This document shows, one piece after another, positions 8,101 to 16,753 of a stretch of DNA of 31,569 bases. The stretch is taken from NCBI GenBank assembly GCA_964475985.1, contig CAYYYP010000041.1, positions 1 through 31,569 of the forward strand. The letters are read 5' to 3'. This stretch comes from CAYYYP01 sp964475985. Its GTDB lineage: Bacteria; Bdellovibrionota; UBA1018; CAYHWW01. The number at the start of each line of letters is the position of its first letter. Position 1 is the first letter of the stretch. Below the pieces are notes generated by a model. The model saw nothing but the letters and a program-made list of their open reading frames with translations, was not told the DNA's origin and searched no databases. The position numbers were made by a program, and so were the translations under genes.

Positions 8101-9028
8101 GAAATGAATCTTCCTCTAAATCGATTTGCACCGTAGAGCCACTAGAAGCGTTTTCAGTTTCACGCACCATGAAACGTTTGCCCTCTTGGTTTCTGCCGGA
8201 ATTGTTTATGGAACGCAGGTACTGCTTAAACAGGACTTTCTTTGGCAGATGTTCAGCTGACGAACGCTCAAGATACGAATGAAATCCTGACTCCAGATCT
8301 AAAACTTCCTTCCGGACCAAAAGTTTGCGCATCTTGGCCTCAATGGCGGTTTTTTCCCCTGGCGTTTTTACGCGTAAAAGCGCGTCGTTCAGAACCCGAA
8401 AGCCCACGTTCAACTGACCACGCTCAGTGGACAATGACTTGGCCAAGTCTTTAGATAATGGACTAGCTTCCGGAAGCTCCGCCGATGCTTTGATCATGAT
8501 CGCCGCCTGTTCAAAACGACGTTCTTCAAAAAGAAGATGGTAACCATAAGCAAAATAGATCGCGCCCCGGAGTTTGCCCGGAACCCAAGGGTTTTGTTTG
8601 AGACGCTCAATGGCTGTTTCAAATAATTTGCTAGCGCCCCCGATATCGTCCTTAATTACGGAAAGGTAAATCGCCCCGTACCAGGCGCCAAAAAAATTCA
8701 GTGGATCAAGTTGCAACATAGCATCCAGACTTTGATAAAGTCCTGACTCATCGCTTTTTTCGTGTACTGTATCGGCCTTCACCGCAAGATCAATCCAAAC
8801 TAAATCCGCCGCGGCGATACGGAGGCCCAAAAATTTTTTAACTAAACGTGGCTTTAGGACCTGCCCCAAATAATTTGGTGGAACCTGAGAATTTTCTTCT
8901 GAACCCAAGGAACGCACTTCCCAAAACCTGGGCTGGTCTACGTAATAGAAGAGGCATCCCATTGCGAGGGTCGACAAAAAAAATGGAGACCCAAGAAGTT
9001 TGATGCGGTTCAGGCTGGAGAGAATCAT
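8090..9028 (-). CDS. pilG: Membrane-anchored helical-repeat protein, PilG-like candidate
   Basis: The gene lies between pilC and the ABC ATPase. I place the start at the ATG at 9028, 19 bases after the pilC stop. The longer frame to 9085 would overlap pilC and add a Cys-rich, unlikely N-terminus. The 312-residue product has one N-terminal membrane segment (LGSPFFLSTLAMGCLFYYV) and then a helical region. That region resembles TPR units (LDPLNFFGAWYGAIYLSV, AIYFAYGYHLLFEERRFEQA). It is probably tethered in the inner membrane and periplasmic. In M. xanthus the gene in this position, pilG, encodes an accessory protein of the pilus-linked ABC transporter. The name here is from order and topology only, with no motif of its own. 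Confidence 0.65.
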   Translation of the reverse strand: MILSSLNRIKLLGSPFFLSTLAMGCLFYYVDQPRFWEVRSLGSEENSQVPPNYLGQVLKPRLVKKFLGLRIAAADLVWIDLAVKADTVHEKSDESGLYQSLDAMLQLDPLNFFGAWYGAIYLSVIKDDIGGASKLFETAIERLKQNPWVPGKLRGAIYFAYGYHLLFEERRFEQAAIMIKASAELPEASPLSKDLAKSLSTERGQLNVGFRVLNDALLRVKTPGEKTAIEAKMRKLLVRKEVLDLESGFHSYLERSSAEHLPKKVLFKQYLRSINNSGRNQEGKRFMVRETENASSGSTVQIDLEEDSFHGK

Positions 9029-9047
9029 GGCGAACTTCAGTATACGA

Positions 9048-10262
9048 TCAACCAGCCATTTTAAACATTGGCAAATACATGGCAACCATCAAGCCCGCAA
9101 CCATACCACCCAAAACGATAAGGACGAGTGGCTCCAAAAGTTTAGTCAGCTGAGCCACCGTCGCAGAAACTTCCTCTTCATAGAAATCCGCCACACGCTC
9201 TAGCATCTGATCCAAGTTTCCGGTGCTCTCTCCAACATTGACCATTTGCGTCATCATATTGGGGAATAGTGGCTCTTTGGAGAGAATTAGGGACAACGAT
9301 TTTCCCCCCGAAACCTCCGACCTTACTTTGGCGATGAGTTCGGAATAAACGAAGTTTCCTACGGCGCCGCGGCAAATCTCCAGCGAATCTAGCAAACTAA
9401 TGCCGCTGGCCAGCATAGTTTGCAAAGTGCGAGAGAACCTGGCGACAGAAATCTTTCGAACGAGCCCTCCGATAAGTGGTAAACGCAGGCCCAGGGTATC
9501 AAAAAATTTGCCACCTTCTTCCGTTTTCAAATAACGCCACGTTAAAAATACCGCTAAGAATACAGACCCAAGAATGGTTCCTACGTGTTGGGAGCAGAAG
9601 TGGCTCGCGTCGATGACAAATCGCGTTACATCCGGAAGTTCCTGGCCACCCTGGGTAAGCATGGCTTCAAATTTAGGAATCACAAAATTGAGCATCACAA
9701 AAATCACACCCATTCCGACAAAACTTACGGCAATGGGATAGATCATGGCGGCCTTCACAGTTTTTTTAAGCTTAATGTGATCTTCCAAGTAACGCATAAG
9801 CCTTCGCAAAATACTGTCCAGCGCGCCTGAACTTTCGCCCGCCTGAATCATACTGATGTATAGGGGTGGAAAAGTTTCGCCAAAAGACTTCATGGATTCC
9901 CACAGAAAGGAACCGGCACTCACCTTATCCTTGATGGTCTGGATCATATTCTTAACGGCGATTTTTTCCGTTTGGGCCATGATGATCTCGAGGCCCTGAA
10001 TCAAAGGAATGCCAGAGTTCATGAGGATCGCAAGCTGTCTTGTGAAAAGCAGAAGATCCTCATCGGAAATTCCTGAACCAAAGAATTTGGTGAGGTTACC
10101 TGAACTTAAAATTTCTGCGGGAGTGCCCTTTTTTAGGATCTTTAAGGGTCTTAAGCCTTGAGACCTAAGGTTAATGCGTACGTCGTTCTCGGTGCGCACA
10201 TCCACATCGCCTTCAAGTTTCTCACCATCTTTATTTACTGCCACATAATGAAACGGCGCCAT
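9048..10262 (-). CDS. pilC: Type IV pilus inner-membrane platform protein PilC
   Basis: PilC (GspF family) forms the inner-membrane base on which PilB and PilT act. The 404-residue length is typical. Two GspF domains are visible, the first opening at DLLLFTRQLAILMNSGIPL and the second at ARFSRTLQTMLASGISLLDSLE. Each ends in a membrane segment, with a last helix near LVLIVLGGMVAGLMVAMYLP. The start ATG is 8 bases after the pilT stop and has an AAGG ribosome site that overlaps the end of pilT. The order pilB-pilT-pilC is conserved in delta-type pilus clusters. Confidence 0.96.
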   Translation of the reverse strand: MAPFHYVAVNKDGEKLEGDVDVRTENDVRINLRSQGLRPLKILKKGTPAEILSSGNLTKFFGSGISDEDLLLFTRQLAILMNSGIPLIQGLEIIMAQTEKIAVKNMIQTIKDKVSAGSFLWESMKSFGETFPPLYISMIQAGESSGALDSILRRLMRYLEDHIKLKKTVKAAMIYPIAVSFVGMGVIFVMLNFVIPKFEAMLTQGGQELPDVTRFVIDASHFCSQHVGTILGSVFLAVFLTWRYLKTEEGGKFFDTLGLRLPLIGGLVRKISVARFSRTLQTMLASGISLLDSLEICRGAVGNFVYSELIAKVRSEVSGGKSLSLILSKEPLFPNMMTQMVNVGESTGNLDQMLERVADFYEEEVSATVAQLTKLLEPLVLIVLGGMVAGLMVAMYLPMFKMAG

Positions 10263-10270
10263 AAAATTAA

Positions 10271-11404
10271 TTACCTTTTTAAGGGAGCGGGCTGAGTGGA
10301 AGGCACCGTACCTAGGAGCTTGGCCAACTCATCCGGCATAAAACTATAACCAAATGCATCTTGTTTACTTAGGTGGCCTTGCTGAATGAGCTTCACTAGG
10401 CTTTGGTTCATAGTGCACATTCCGGTGGCTTCCTGACCCGTCTGCATGCTCGAATAAATTTGATGGAGCTTGTCCTCGCGAATGAGGTTCCTTATGCCCA
10501 GGGTTGGCACCAATAGCTCAAGGGCTAACGCTCGTTTATTGCCTGCCGCATTTGGAATGAGCTGTTGGCAAACGACGGCCTGTAAAACAAACGCGAGCAT
10601 TTGCCTTACCTGCACTTGTTGATGGGGCGGGAATACATTAATCATCCGAAAAATGGACTGCACCGCACTATTGGTATGAAGCGTGGCAAACACGAGGTGC
10701 CCCGTCTCTGCCATGGTCAGAGCCATTTCAATGGTCTCGGCATCCCTGAGCTCACCGATTAAAATATAATCGGGGTCCTGCCGCAAAACGCGCTTTAAGG
10801 CGTCTTTGAAATTATGCGTATCGCTTCCCACTTCTCGCTGATTCACCAAACAGGATTTATGATTGTGCACAAACTCAATGGGATCCTCGATGGTGATAAT
10901 GTGCGCAAACTCAGTTTGATTCAAATGATCAATGAGCGCTGCAAGCGTCGTTGATTTTCCGCTGCCCGTAGCTCCGCAAACCAAAACTAAACCGTTGGGC
11001 CTCGTAATGACGTCGTGAATGATACTGGGTAGTCCTAGCTTATCGAGAGACGGCACTTCGATGGGGATACGACGAAAAACCGCGGCTACGCAGCCTTTCT
11101 GTGTAAAAATATTTCCCCGGAAACGTGCGAGATCCTTAAGGGTGAATGAAAAATCAAGTTCAGAGCTTTTTTCAAATTCGTTACGTTGTCTTTCATCGAT
11201 GACGCCGTAACAAAGCTCGCGGGTGTCTTGGGCCGTGAGCGCATCGGCTTTCACTTTGACCATGCGGCCCTCAATGCGAAACTGTGGTGGAGAGCCTACG
11301 GTTAAATGAAGATCAGATGCACCTTGGTCCACCATGGCCTTAAGCAGTGACGCCAATGGGATTTTTGAGGAACTAATTGTGGGAGCAGAAGGTGGGCCAG
11401 CCAT
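10271..11404 (-). CDS. pilT: Type IV pilus retraction ATPase PilT
   Basis: PilT is a hexameric ATPase that disassembles the pilus fibre and powers twitching. Walker A GATGSGKS is at residues 144-151. The Walker B region DYILIGELRD, the ATLHTNSA box and the retraction-specific GIRNLIRE motif are all present. The last of these separates PilT from extension ATPases. At 377 residues it is slightly longer than usual owing to short N- and C-terminal tails. A GAGG ribosome site lies about 10 bases before the ATG. The gene follows pilB after 34 bases. Confidence 0.97.
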   Translation of the reverse strand: MAGPPSAPTISSSKIPLASLLKAMVDQGASDLHLTVGSPPQFRIEGRMVKVKADALTAQDTRELCYGVIDERQRNEFEKSSELDFSFTLKDLARFRGNIFTQKGCVAAVFRRIPIEVPSLDKLGLPSIIHDVITRPNGLVLVCGATGSGKSTTLAALIDHLNQTEFAHIITIEDPIEFVHNHKSCLVNQREVGSDTHNFKDALKRVLRQDPDYILIGELRDAETIEMALTMAETGHLVFATLHTNSAVQSIFRMINVFPPHQQVQVRQMLAFVLQAVVCQQLIPNAAGNKRALALELLVPTLGIRNLIREDKLHQIYSSMQTGQEATGMCTMNQSLVKLIQQGHLSKQDAFGYSFMPDELAKLLGTVPSTQPAPLKR

Positions 11405-11438
11405 GATGAATCATCCTCGTTAGTAAACTTAAGACTTT

Positions 11439-13148
11439 TTATTCCAAACTCTCGTCGGCGGTGGTTGACGCCAATGCTTCCTCAAGGGTCGTTGCGCCTT
11501 GGGCAACCTTCACCATGGCGGAGGTCCTGAGCGTCTGCATACCTTCGCTTAAGGCCGCGCGTTTTAGAACCGGGGCCGTAGCGCCGCTTAATATCAATTC
11601 TTTTAATTGGTTCGTAACTTCCATGACTTCGTAAACGGCCATGCGGCCTTTGTACCCAGACTTTCCGCATTCAACGCAACCTTTACCGCGTACGGTCTTC
11701 ACTTTGTTCGCTAACGCTTTGGGTAATCCCACCTCAATAAGTTTTTCGATCGGAATTTTTACTTCTTCTTTGCACTTAGGACAAACCGTCCGCAAAAGTC
11801 TCTGCGCCACCACCGTATTCAAAGATGCCGTCACGAGAAAAGGTTCAATGCCCATATTCATAAGCCTAAGGATAGTACTTGGCGCGTCATTGGTGTGGAG
11901 AGTCGAGAGAACTAAGTGGCCAGTAAGCGCTGCTTGGATAGCCACTTCCGCTGTTTCGTAATCCCTGATTTCACCCACGAGAATGACGTCGGGGTCTTGA
12001 CGCAAAAAGGTACGCAATACGGAAGGGAAATTTAAGCCGATGTCTTTGTTGATTTGAACTTGGTTTACGCCTTCAAGATTGTACTCAACGGGGTCTTCCG
12101 CCGTAGAGATATTGGTATCAATTTTATTGAGCTCGTTGATGGCGGAATAAAGGGTCGTGGTTTTACCGCTACCGGTTGGGCCCGTAACGAGGACCATCCC
12201 ATTTGGTGCGGAAATCCCACGTTTGAATTTTTCAAACGCATCCGCTTCAAAATTCAGTTTTGAAAAATCATAACTAATGCTGCCGGTAGACAAAATCCGC
12301 AGCACGACTTTTTCACCAAACAAACAAGGCATAGTGGACACCCGGAAGTCCACCTCGCCTGAACTCATTTTAATTTTGATTCGGCCATCCTGGGGAATTC
12401 TACTTTCAGCCAAATCCATTTTGGATATGATCTTAAACCGCGCAAGCACCGGCCTTCTCATCTGCGGTGGGATCTGCAGCACTTCCTGAAGGTAACCATC
12501 AACCCGCATGCGCACCCGGCAACGTTTTTCATAACACTCAACGTGGATGTCGCTTGCGCCCTTACGAATGCCTTCTAAAAGAATATTATTTACTAGCGTA
12601 ATGATGGGCGCGTCGTCCGGTTTTGCGTTGTCGTCCACCTGGATGGCGAGGTTACGATCTAGTTCAAAAACAGAATCGCCACTATCGGCCTGAAAAGATT
12701 CAATGGCCGTCTCGATGGCGGTGCTCACATTATAATACTTGAGAAGTGCCGCATCCAAGGATGAGTAAGTGCAGAGAACGGCTTCAAGGTTAAGCTTCGT
12801 ACGAAACTTTAAGTCTTCTAGGCCGGCAATCACCGTGGGATCCGCCACGGCTACCACTAGACTAGATTGATTGACCTGAAGGGGGATGACCCCGTGTTTG
12901 CGGGCAAGTTCTAAGGGAACTAAACGTAAGACATCAGGCTTTACTTCAAATTTAGCTAAGTTAATGGACGGTAAGCCGTACTTCTGGCTTAAAAACGTAA
13001 GAAGTTTAGCGTCGGAGAGGTAACGTTTCTCCATGAGAAATCGAACCTGCGACTTACCGCTTAGGCGCTGGGCCTCGTTCGCTTCTTGGAATTGCTGCGC
13101 CGAAATGACTTTTTCTTTTAAAAGAACTTCGGCCAAAGCTTTGGACAT
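11439..13148 (-). CDS. pilB: Type IV pilus extension ATPase PilB
   Basis: PilB powers pilus polymerisation. The N-terminal MshEN/T2SSE-N domain (from residue 1, SKALAEVLLKEKVISAQQFQ) is of the kind that can bind cyclic di-GMP in some homologues. The ATPase core has Walker A GPTGSGKT at 323-330, the Asp-box region, LVGEIRDYETAEVA and STLHTNDAP. Two CxxC pairs (CPKC and CVEC, about residues 455-493) make the usual zinc site. The 569-residue length is typical. The ribosome site before the ATG is weak. The gene starts 79 bases after pilA, with a candidate promoter between them. Confidence 0.97.
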   Translation of the reverse strand: MSKALAEVLLKEKVISAQQFQEANEAQRLSGKSQVRFLMEKRYLSDAKLLTFLSQKYGLPSINLAKFEVKPDVLRLVPLELARKHGVIPLQVNQSSLVVAVADPTVIAGLEDLKFRTKLNLEAVLCTYSSLDAALLKYYNVSTAIETAIESFQADSGDSVFELDRNLAIQVDDNAKPDDAPIITLVNNILLEGIRKGASDIHVECYEKRCRVRMRVDGYLQEVLQIPPQMRRPVLARFKIISKMDLAESRIPQDGRIKIKMSSGEVDFRVSTMPCLFGEKVVLRILSTGSISYDFSKLNFEADAFEKFKRGISAPNGMVLVTGPTGSGKTTTLYSAINELNKIDTNISTAEDPVEYNLEGVNQVQINKDIGLNFPSVLRTFLRQDPDVILVGEIRDYETAEVAIQAALTGHLVLSTLHTNDAPSTILRLMNMGIEPFLVTASLNTVVAQRLLRTVCPKCKEEVKIPIEKLIEVGLPKALANKVKTVRGKGCVECGKSGYKGRMAVYEVMEVTNQLKELILSGATAPVLKRAALSEGMQTLRTSAMVKVAQGATTLEEALASTTADESLE

Positions 13149-13192
13149 GCTTTTATTTTAGGGTGAACGTCGCGGGATTAAAACATTTTATA

Positions 13193-13201
13193 TTTATAGC
13201 A
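13193..13201 (-). promoter_or_regulatory. Candidate extended -10 promoter for pilB
   Basis: On the minus strand TGCTATAAA reads as an extended -10 element (TGnTATAAT-like), in an AT-rich stretch between pilA and pilB. It would place transcription start near 13186 with a leader of about 38 bases. No good -35 box is visible. Read-through from pilA is equally possible. Confidence 0.3.
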
Positions 13202-13209
13202 GAACGGAC

Positions 13210-13222
13210 GGCAGAATCTGCC
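13210..13222 (-). terminator. Small hairpin after pilA, possible attenuator
   Basis: GGCAG-AAT-CTGCC is a 5-bp stem lying 5 bases beyond the pilA stop. It has no U tract, so it could stabilise the pilA message end or reduce read-through, but it is not a standard intrinsic terminator. Confidence 0.3.
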
Positions 13223-13227
13223 AGTCA

Positions 13228-13869
13228 TTAGATGCCGATGATGGAGTTCATGAGATTTTTATCCTGGTCTATGGTCCAGGTATCGATCACCCCGTTGCTA
13301 CTAGAGATACTTCCCTGGGCCCCGGCCCTGAACATGGGGGGAGCCGTAGTATTATCCAAGGTTGCAGCAGTGGCTCCGCCGATTACGCAAGTCGGGGTAG
13401 TCATTAGCGCGACCGTATTTGCATTCTGAACAACGATGGAAGCACCGTAACAATGAACTGGAGTGGCCGGTCCCGTGGCGTTTACAATCGTGTTGATATT
13501 AGTAAGTAGGCCTGTAGCGGTAGTACCGCCAGTATCACATTCCGTGGGTAAGCTCCCTCCTGGCGCGGCCATTGCTAACGTCGCCGCAGGAAATCCAACC
13601 GAATAATATCGATTCTCAGAATCTGGCACATATCCAACTTGGCTTAAACAAGGCCAATACTTACTTTGCTCCGCAAAAAAACCTTTTTCCTGAGTGTACA
13701 CCGCGGCCAACGCCACCTTTGCTTCACTCTGCCGCGCCTTGGCTTGGTACTTTAAATAATTCGGGACCGCCACGGCGGCAAGAATACCGACGATGGCTAC
13801 CACCACCATAAGTTCTACGAGAGTAAAACCAGAATTTAATTTCCCTGCGCGCCGATTCAAATGAAGCAT
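13228..13869 (-). CDS. pilA: Type IV prepilin PilA
   Basis: The start is the ATG at 13869, preceded by a strong AAGGGG ribosome site with 8-base spacing. A longer frame to 13932 is not needed. The leader MLHLNRRAGKLNSG ends in the Gly cut by prepilin peptidase PilD. The mature protein begins FTLVELMVVVAIVGILAAVA, with the canonical Glu at +5 and a hydrophobic helix. The remaining globular domain (213 residues in total) is rich in Thr, Ala and Gly. It has four Cys (WPC, TEC, VHC, PTC) that could form two disulphides. It is probably the fibre subunit because it heads pilB-pilT-pilC, though a minor pilin cannot be excluded. Confidence 0.93.
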   Translation of the reverse strand: MLHLNRRAGKLNSGFTLVELMVVVAIVGILAAVAVPNYLKYQAKARQSEAKVALAAVYTQEKGFFAEQSKYWPCLSQVGYVPDSENRYYSVGFPAATLAMAAPGGSLPTECDTGGTTATGLLTNINTIVNATGPATPVHCYGASIVVQNANTVALMTTPTCVIGGATAATLDNTTAPPMFRAGAQGSISSSNGVIDTWTIDQDKNLMNSIIGI

Positions 13870-13903
13870 AAAAAAATCCCCTTGCCTTGTGCCTATGTTT
13901 TTA

Positions 13904-13932
13904 ATGGTAAGCCGGGACGGATTCTTTTTCAA
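13904..13932 (-). promoter_or_regulatory. Candidate promoter for pilA
   Basis: On the minus strand TTGAAA (13927-13932) and TACCAT (13904-13909) are separated by exactly 17 bases. This is a plausible sigma-70-type promoter giving a leader of about 28 bases before the pilA ATG. It begins 19 bases after the stop of the upstream gene. I see no GG-N10-GC sigma-54 element. Confidence 0.4.
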
Positions 13933-13951
13933 ATGCCTTTAATTTATAAAA

Positions 13952-15364
13952 TTATTCCGTTGCGGGCCGGCCGGTCGGTGCTACCGGACTTCCTTCCGCG
14001 GATTGCCCGGAAACCCCGCTTGCTTCCTGTCGCAATTGAACGATTCGTTGGCGCAACGCACCACACATTTGATTATACTGGGCCGAAGTTGATGTCGTAG
14101 AAAAGGAAGTATAGTTGCTCGCGGGATAGATACACTCATGTTCCGGACCAAAATTTCTTCGCAAAAAATCCAAGGTGGCGGAATCCGTCCGCACAGAAAC
14201 TAACGCTGCGTTAATTTGGGTAGACCTTCCAGCAAGCTCGGTTAAAATATTTTGGAATAATCCGTTCTCGATACTGAAAGCTGGCACTCCGGAATTGTAT
14301 CCGCTCACAGCAAAATCTAAAGGGCTCAGACTCCACTGCGCCTGTCCTAAACCATAGGGCTGAAGGCCCGCCATGGAAAGGTTACGAGCTCCAAAAACCC
14401 TAGTGAGCTCCGGCGCCGGTGCCGCCGTTTGATTACACATTCGACGTTCGGCCAATAACGCCATGATCAACTCCCGCTGCCCTTGCGGTAGTCGGTCAAA
14501 AATAAGGTGAAAATTCCGCAGGCTTAAATCCCGGCTGTAAAGCGCCGTCAGATGAAAGTTAGGCCTAATATACAAAGATGGGGGCTGATACTGCGTTGAA
14601 TAGGGAAAAATCACGTCTTCGGCTGGACTCTCGGGCGTAATTTGAGGCCGTGGCAGAGTGTTGTAACAAGGATTGTTTCTTTGGCTCGCCAAAAACTCCA
14701 AATAATTTCTGCGTTCCGTTGGGCTTAACGAATCATCTTGGTGGCCATGGGCGCCCGGCCATTCATTATACTCATGAAAATTGTGGCGAAAATGAATCGG
14801 ATTCCCCGTTCCACCCGTATGGCAACCCATACAATTTCTAGGATTTGTCGCCACCAGTGTTTGCGGTTGGCCCGGACGCTCCCGCCTACGCCGCCTCGCA
14901 TTTCTAAACGTTAAAAGCTGCGCGTGCTCCCGGCCCGTGGAAGCATCCTGATAAATCACTTCCACTTGGCCATAATGCCGGCTGCGGGGGTTACAACCAT
15001 AGGCAATGGTAACGGATGAACTACTCCCCGAGCTCGAACGAATCACCCGCGGGTGAAGACGATCAACACCGTGGGATTGGCTGCTCTCGCTGTGTTCCAT
15101 GAGGGTGTAAGTTTGCAGCACGTCAGAAGGTAGATTGCGCAAAAATTCCTCAAGGCTAGAACTCGCATGCGCGAGATCCAAAAGTTCGCCAATCGTATAG
15201 GGCCGCTCATTGCGGCAATCGGCGCGAATGCCGGGCGGTGGGGGTAAGCTTTGCGCTAGCGCAACCGGAGCTAAGAAAAATGAAATAATAAGTGCAATGA
15301 AAAAAAACAGAAATCCTCCCGCCAACTTTTCTATTCTAAACTTTTTTAATTTATAATGAATCAC
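13952..15364 (-). CDS. Secreted protein with a single CxxCH haem-type motif, unknown function
   Basis: The 470-residue product begins at a GTG with no good ribosome site. It has a basic N-terminus and a long hydrophobic signal sequence ending in VALAQS. A single CMGCH at residues 178-182, followed by a His-rich stretch (HFRHNFHEYNEWPGAHGH), suggests covalent haem c attachment in the periplasm. A second His or Met would serve as axial ligand. Upstream of it is an Arg-rich patch (RNARRRRRERPG). Other Cys residues (ADCRNE, YGCNP, NPCYN, ECIYP, QMCG) could form disulphides. I do not recognise the rest of the fold. It lies between ribF and pilA on the same strand. The CxxCH could also be a metal or redox site rather than haem. 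Confidence 0.75.
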   Translation of the reverse strand: MIHYKLKKFRIEKLAGGFLFFFIALIISFFLAPVALAQSLPPPPGIRADCRNERPYTIGELLDLAHASSSLEEFLRNLPSDVLQTYTLMEHSESSQSHGVDRLHPRVIRSSSGSSSSVTIAYGCNPRSRHYGQVEVIYQDASTGREHAQLLTFRNARRRRRERPGQPQTLVATNPRNCMGCHTGGTGNPIHFRHNFHEYNEWPGAHGHQDDSLSPTERRNYLEFLASQRNNPCYNTLPRPQITPESPAEDVIFPYSTQYQPPSLYIRPNFHLTALYSRDLSLRNFHLIFDRLPQGQRELIMALLAERRMCNQTAAPAPELTRVFGARNLSMAGLQPYGLGQAQWSLSPLDFAVSGYNSGVPAFSIENGLFQNILTELAGRSTQINAALVSVRTDSATLDFLRRNFGPEHECIYPASNYTSFSTTSTSAQYNQMCGALRQRIVQLRQEASGVSGQSAEGSPVAPTGRPATE

Positions 15365-15402
15365 GACTTACTACGAGGGCAAAAATTGCCGCCGAATGCC
15401 AG

Positions 15403-16389
15403 TTATAAACTGCCCCTTGCCCAACGCGAGTCCTGTTCAATCTGGGTTTGTAATTCCGTGAGGCTTGAGAATTTTTTCTCATCTCGGCCGCGGGCGACAA
15501 ACTCAAAGGCAAGGGTTTTACCGTAAATGTCTTTACCAAAATCGAGGAGGTGCACTTCTACCCTTAACGGAAGTGGCCCGTCCTTCCCGGCAAACGTGGG
15601 CCTTACGCCAATATTAGCCACGGCCGCGTACCGATGAAGTCCCGCCAGGGACGGCGCTGGGGTAGTGTTGGGATTACCGTCAAATATTTTAGCGTAGCCC
15701 GCATAGACTCCGGTTTTAATTCCGATCAGCGCTGGATCCAACTCTAAATTCGCCGTGGGAAAACCAAGCGTGCGTCCACGTTGGTCCCCCTTCACCACTT
15801 GGCCTTCGTAAAAAAAATGGCGACCTAACAAAACGTTGGCACTTTTGATTTCACCTTCGGCTAGAAATGCACGAATGCGGGAGCTTGAACAAACGCCATC
15901 TTCCAGAACCAGGGGCTCAACGATTTTAAGTTCAACTTTAGCGGCTTCACAGAGCTCCTTTAGCAGTTTTAGATCTCCGGTTCGGCCCGCACCGAAGCGA
16001 AAATCAGGCCCTACCACCAAAACCTTTGCCTGCATTTTTTCCAGCATTACTTTTTCAAAAAAGTCATGGGCGCTCAATTTTGAAAACTCTTCATGAAAAG
16101 TTTGTTCAAGAATGAACTGCACCCCAAAAGCATCAAGGGCCTCAACCCTGCGTTCGGACGTCATAAGTAGCGGCACCTTTTTTTCAGGCCGCAAAACCGC
16201 AGCCGGATGGGGCCAAAATGTGAACACGGAGGGAATTAAATTCAAAGCTTGAGCCCGCTGCTTCATGCATTCCAAAACCCGCTGATGGCCTAAATGCAGA
16301 CCATCAAAATTGCCTATGGCGACTGCCCTGGCCTGCCCATTTTTTGTAGGGTTTAATTTTTTGAAATCACGAAGGACGACTACACTCAC
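15403..16389 (-). CDS. ribF: Bifunctional riboflavin kinase / FAD synthetase RibF
   Basis: RibF converts riboflavin to FMN and then FAD. The N-terminal adenylyltransferase domain has GNFDGLHLGH at residues 26-35 and a SSSRIR motif near residue 168. The C-terminal kinase domain has GRTLGFPTANL (near 205-215), NIGVRPTF and VEVHLLDF. The length of 328 residues is close to the family norm. The start is a GTG with an AAGGA site 9 bases upstream, and this site overlaps the end of the preceding gene. No FMN riboswitch-like leader is visible, since the gene begins 5 bases after the YkgJ-type gene. Confidence 0.96.
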   Translation of the reverse strand: MSVVVLRDFKKLNPTKNGQARAVAIGNFDGLHLGHQRVLECMKQRAQALNLIPSVFTFWPHPAAVLRPEKKVPLLMTSERRVEALDAFGVQFILEQTFHEEFSKLSAHDFFEKVMLEKMQAKVLVVGPDFRFGAGRTGDLKLLKELCEAAKVELKIVEPLVLEDGVCSSSRIRAFLAEGEIKSANVLLGRHFFYEGQVVKGDQRGRTLGFPTANLELDPALIGIKTGVYAGYAKIFDGNPNTTPAPSLAGLHRYAAVANIGVRPTFAGKDGPLPLRVEVHLLDFGKDIYGKTLAFEFVARGRDEKKFSSLTELQTQIEQDSRWARGSL

Positions 16390-16394
16390 GAAGA

Positions 16395-16724
16395 TTAATC
16401 CTTAAATTTAAATCCACAGATCTCGATCTCGGAATCCTTTTTATCAAAGGGATAGTTATGACAATTCGTAGGCCTAAGGTTTCCATAAATACGGCAGTAC
16501 GGCAGGTCTTCCGCATCGTTACCTAGAAAGGGACAGTCAAAAAGTAATTTGCAGCAAGCGCCACAACGGTGACAATCCCCCTCACGGTTTTCGGCGATAT
16601 TCTTTTGAATGTAATCCTGCCGGAAAACTCCCAAAAGAAAACGGCGCCATTTACGGGTAAACTGGCCCAAAAGGCCAGATTGCTGCAATAGCCATTCATA
16701 TCGGTCCATCACAAAACTTCTCAA
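16395..16724 (-). CDS. YkgJ-type Cys-cluster protein (putative zinc/iron chelating)
   Basis: This 109-residue protein has the CxxCxxCC cluster at Cys51, Cys54, Cys57 and Cys58, followed by Cys64, Cys77, Cys88 (RPTNCHNYPF) and Cys103. This is the pattern of the UPF0153/YkgJ family, presumed to bind zinc or an iron-sulphur cluster; biochemical role unknown. The N-terminal 45 residues are basic and amphipathic. I place the start at the TTG at 16724 because AGGAG lies 6 bases upstream. The ATG five codons later has no comparable site. The gene follows glnA by 29 bases and precedes ribF by 5, so the three are probably co-transcribed. Confidence 0.85.
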   Translation of the reverse strand: MRSFVMDRYEWLLQQSGLLGQFTRKWRRFLLGVFRQDYIQKNIAENREGDCHRCGACCKLLFDCPFLGNDAEDLPYCRIYGNLRPTNCHNYPFDKKDSEIEICGFKFKD

Positions 16725-16730
16725 AAAATT

Positions 16731-16735
16731 CTCCT
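16731..16735 (-). promoter_or_regulatory. Ribosome binding site that fixes a TTG start
   Basis: AGGAG on the minus strand sits 6 bases before TTG (16722-16724), the optimal spacing. It selects this rare start codon for the YkgJ-type gene over the in-frame ATG at 16709. Confidence 0.65.
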
Positions 16736-16753
16736 AACGGTTTGTGAAAGGCT

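Noticed and set aside
9029..9085. N-terminal extension of the PilG-like gene
   Set aside because: It overlaps the pilC end, gives a Cys-rich MPCICQCLKW start, and the ATG at 9028 lies just after the pilC stop.
13870..13932. N-terminal extension of the pilin gene
   Set aside because: The ATG at 13869 has a strong AAGGGG site and gives a normal 14-residue prepilin leader.
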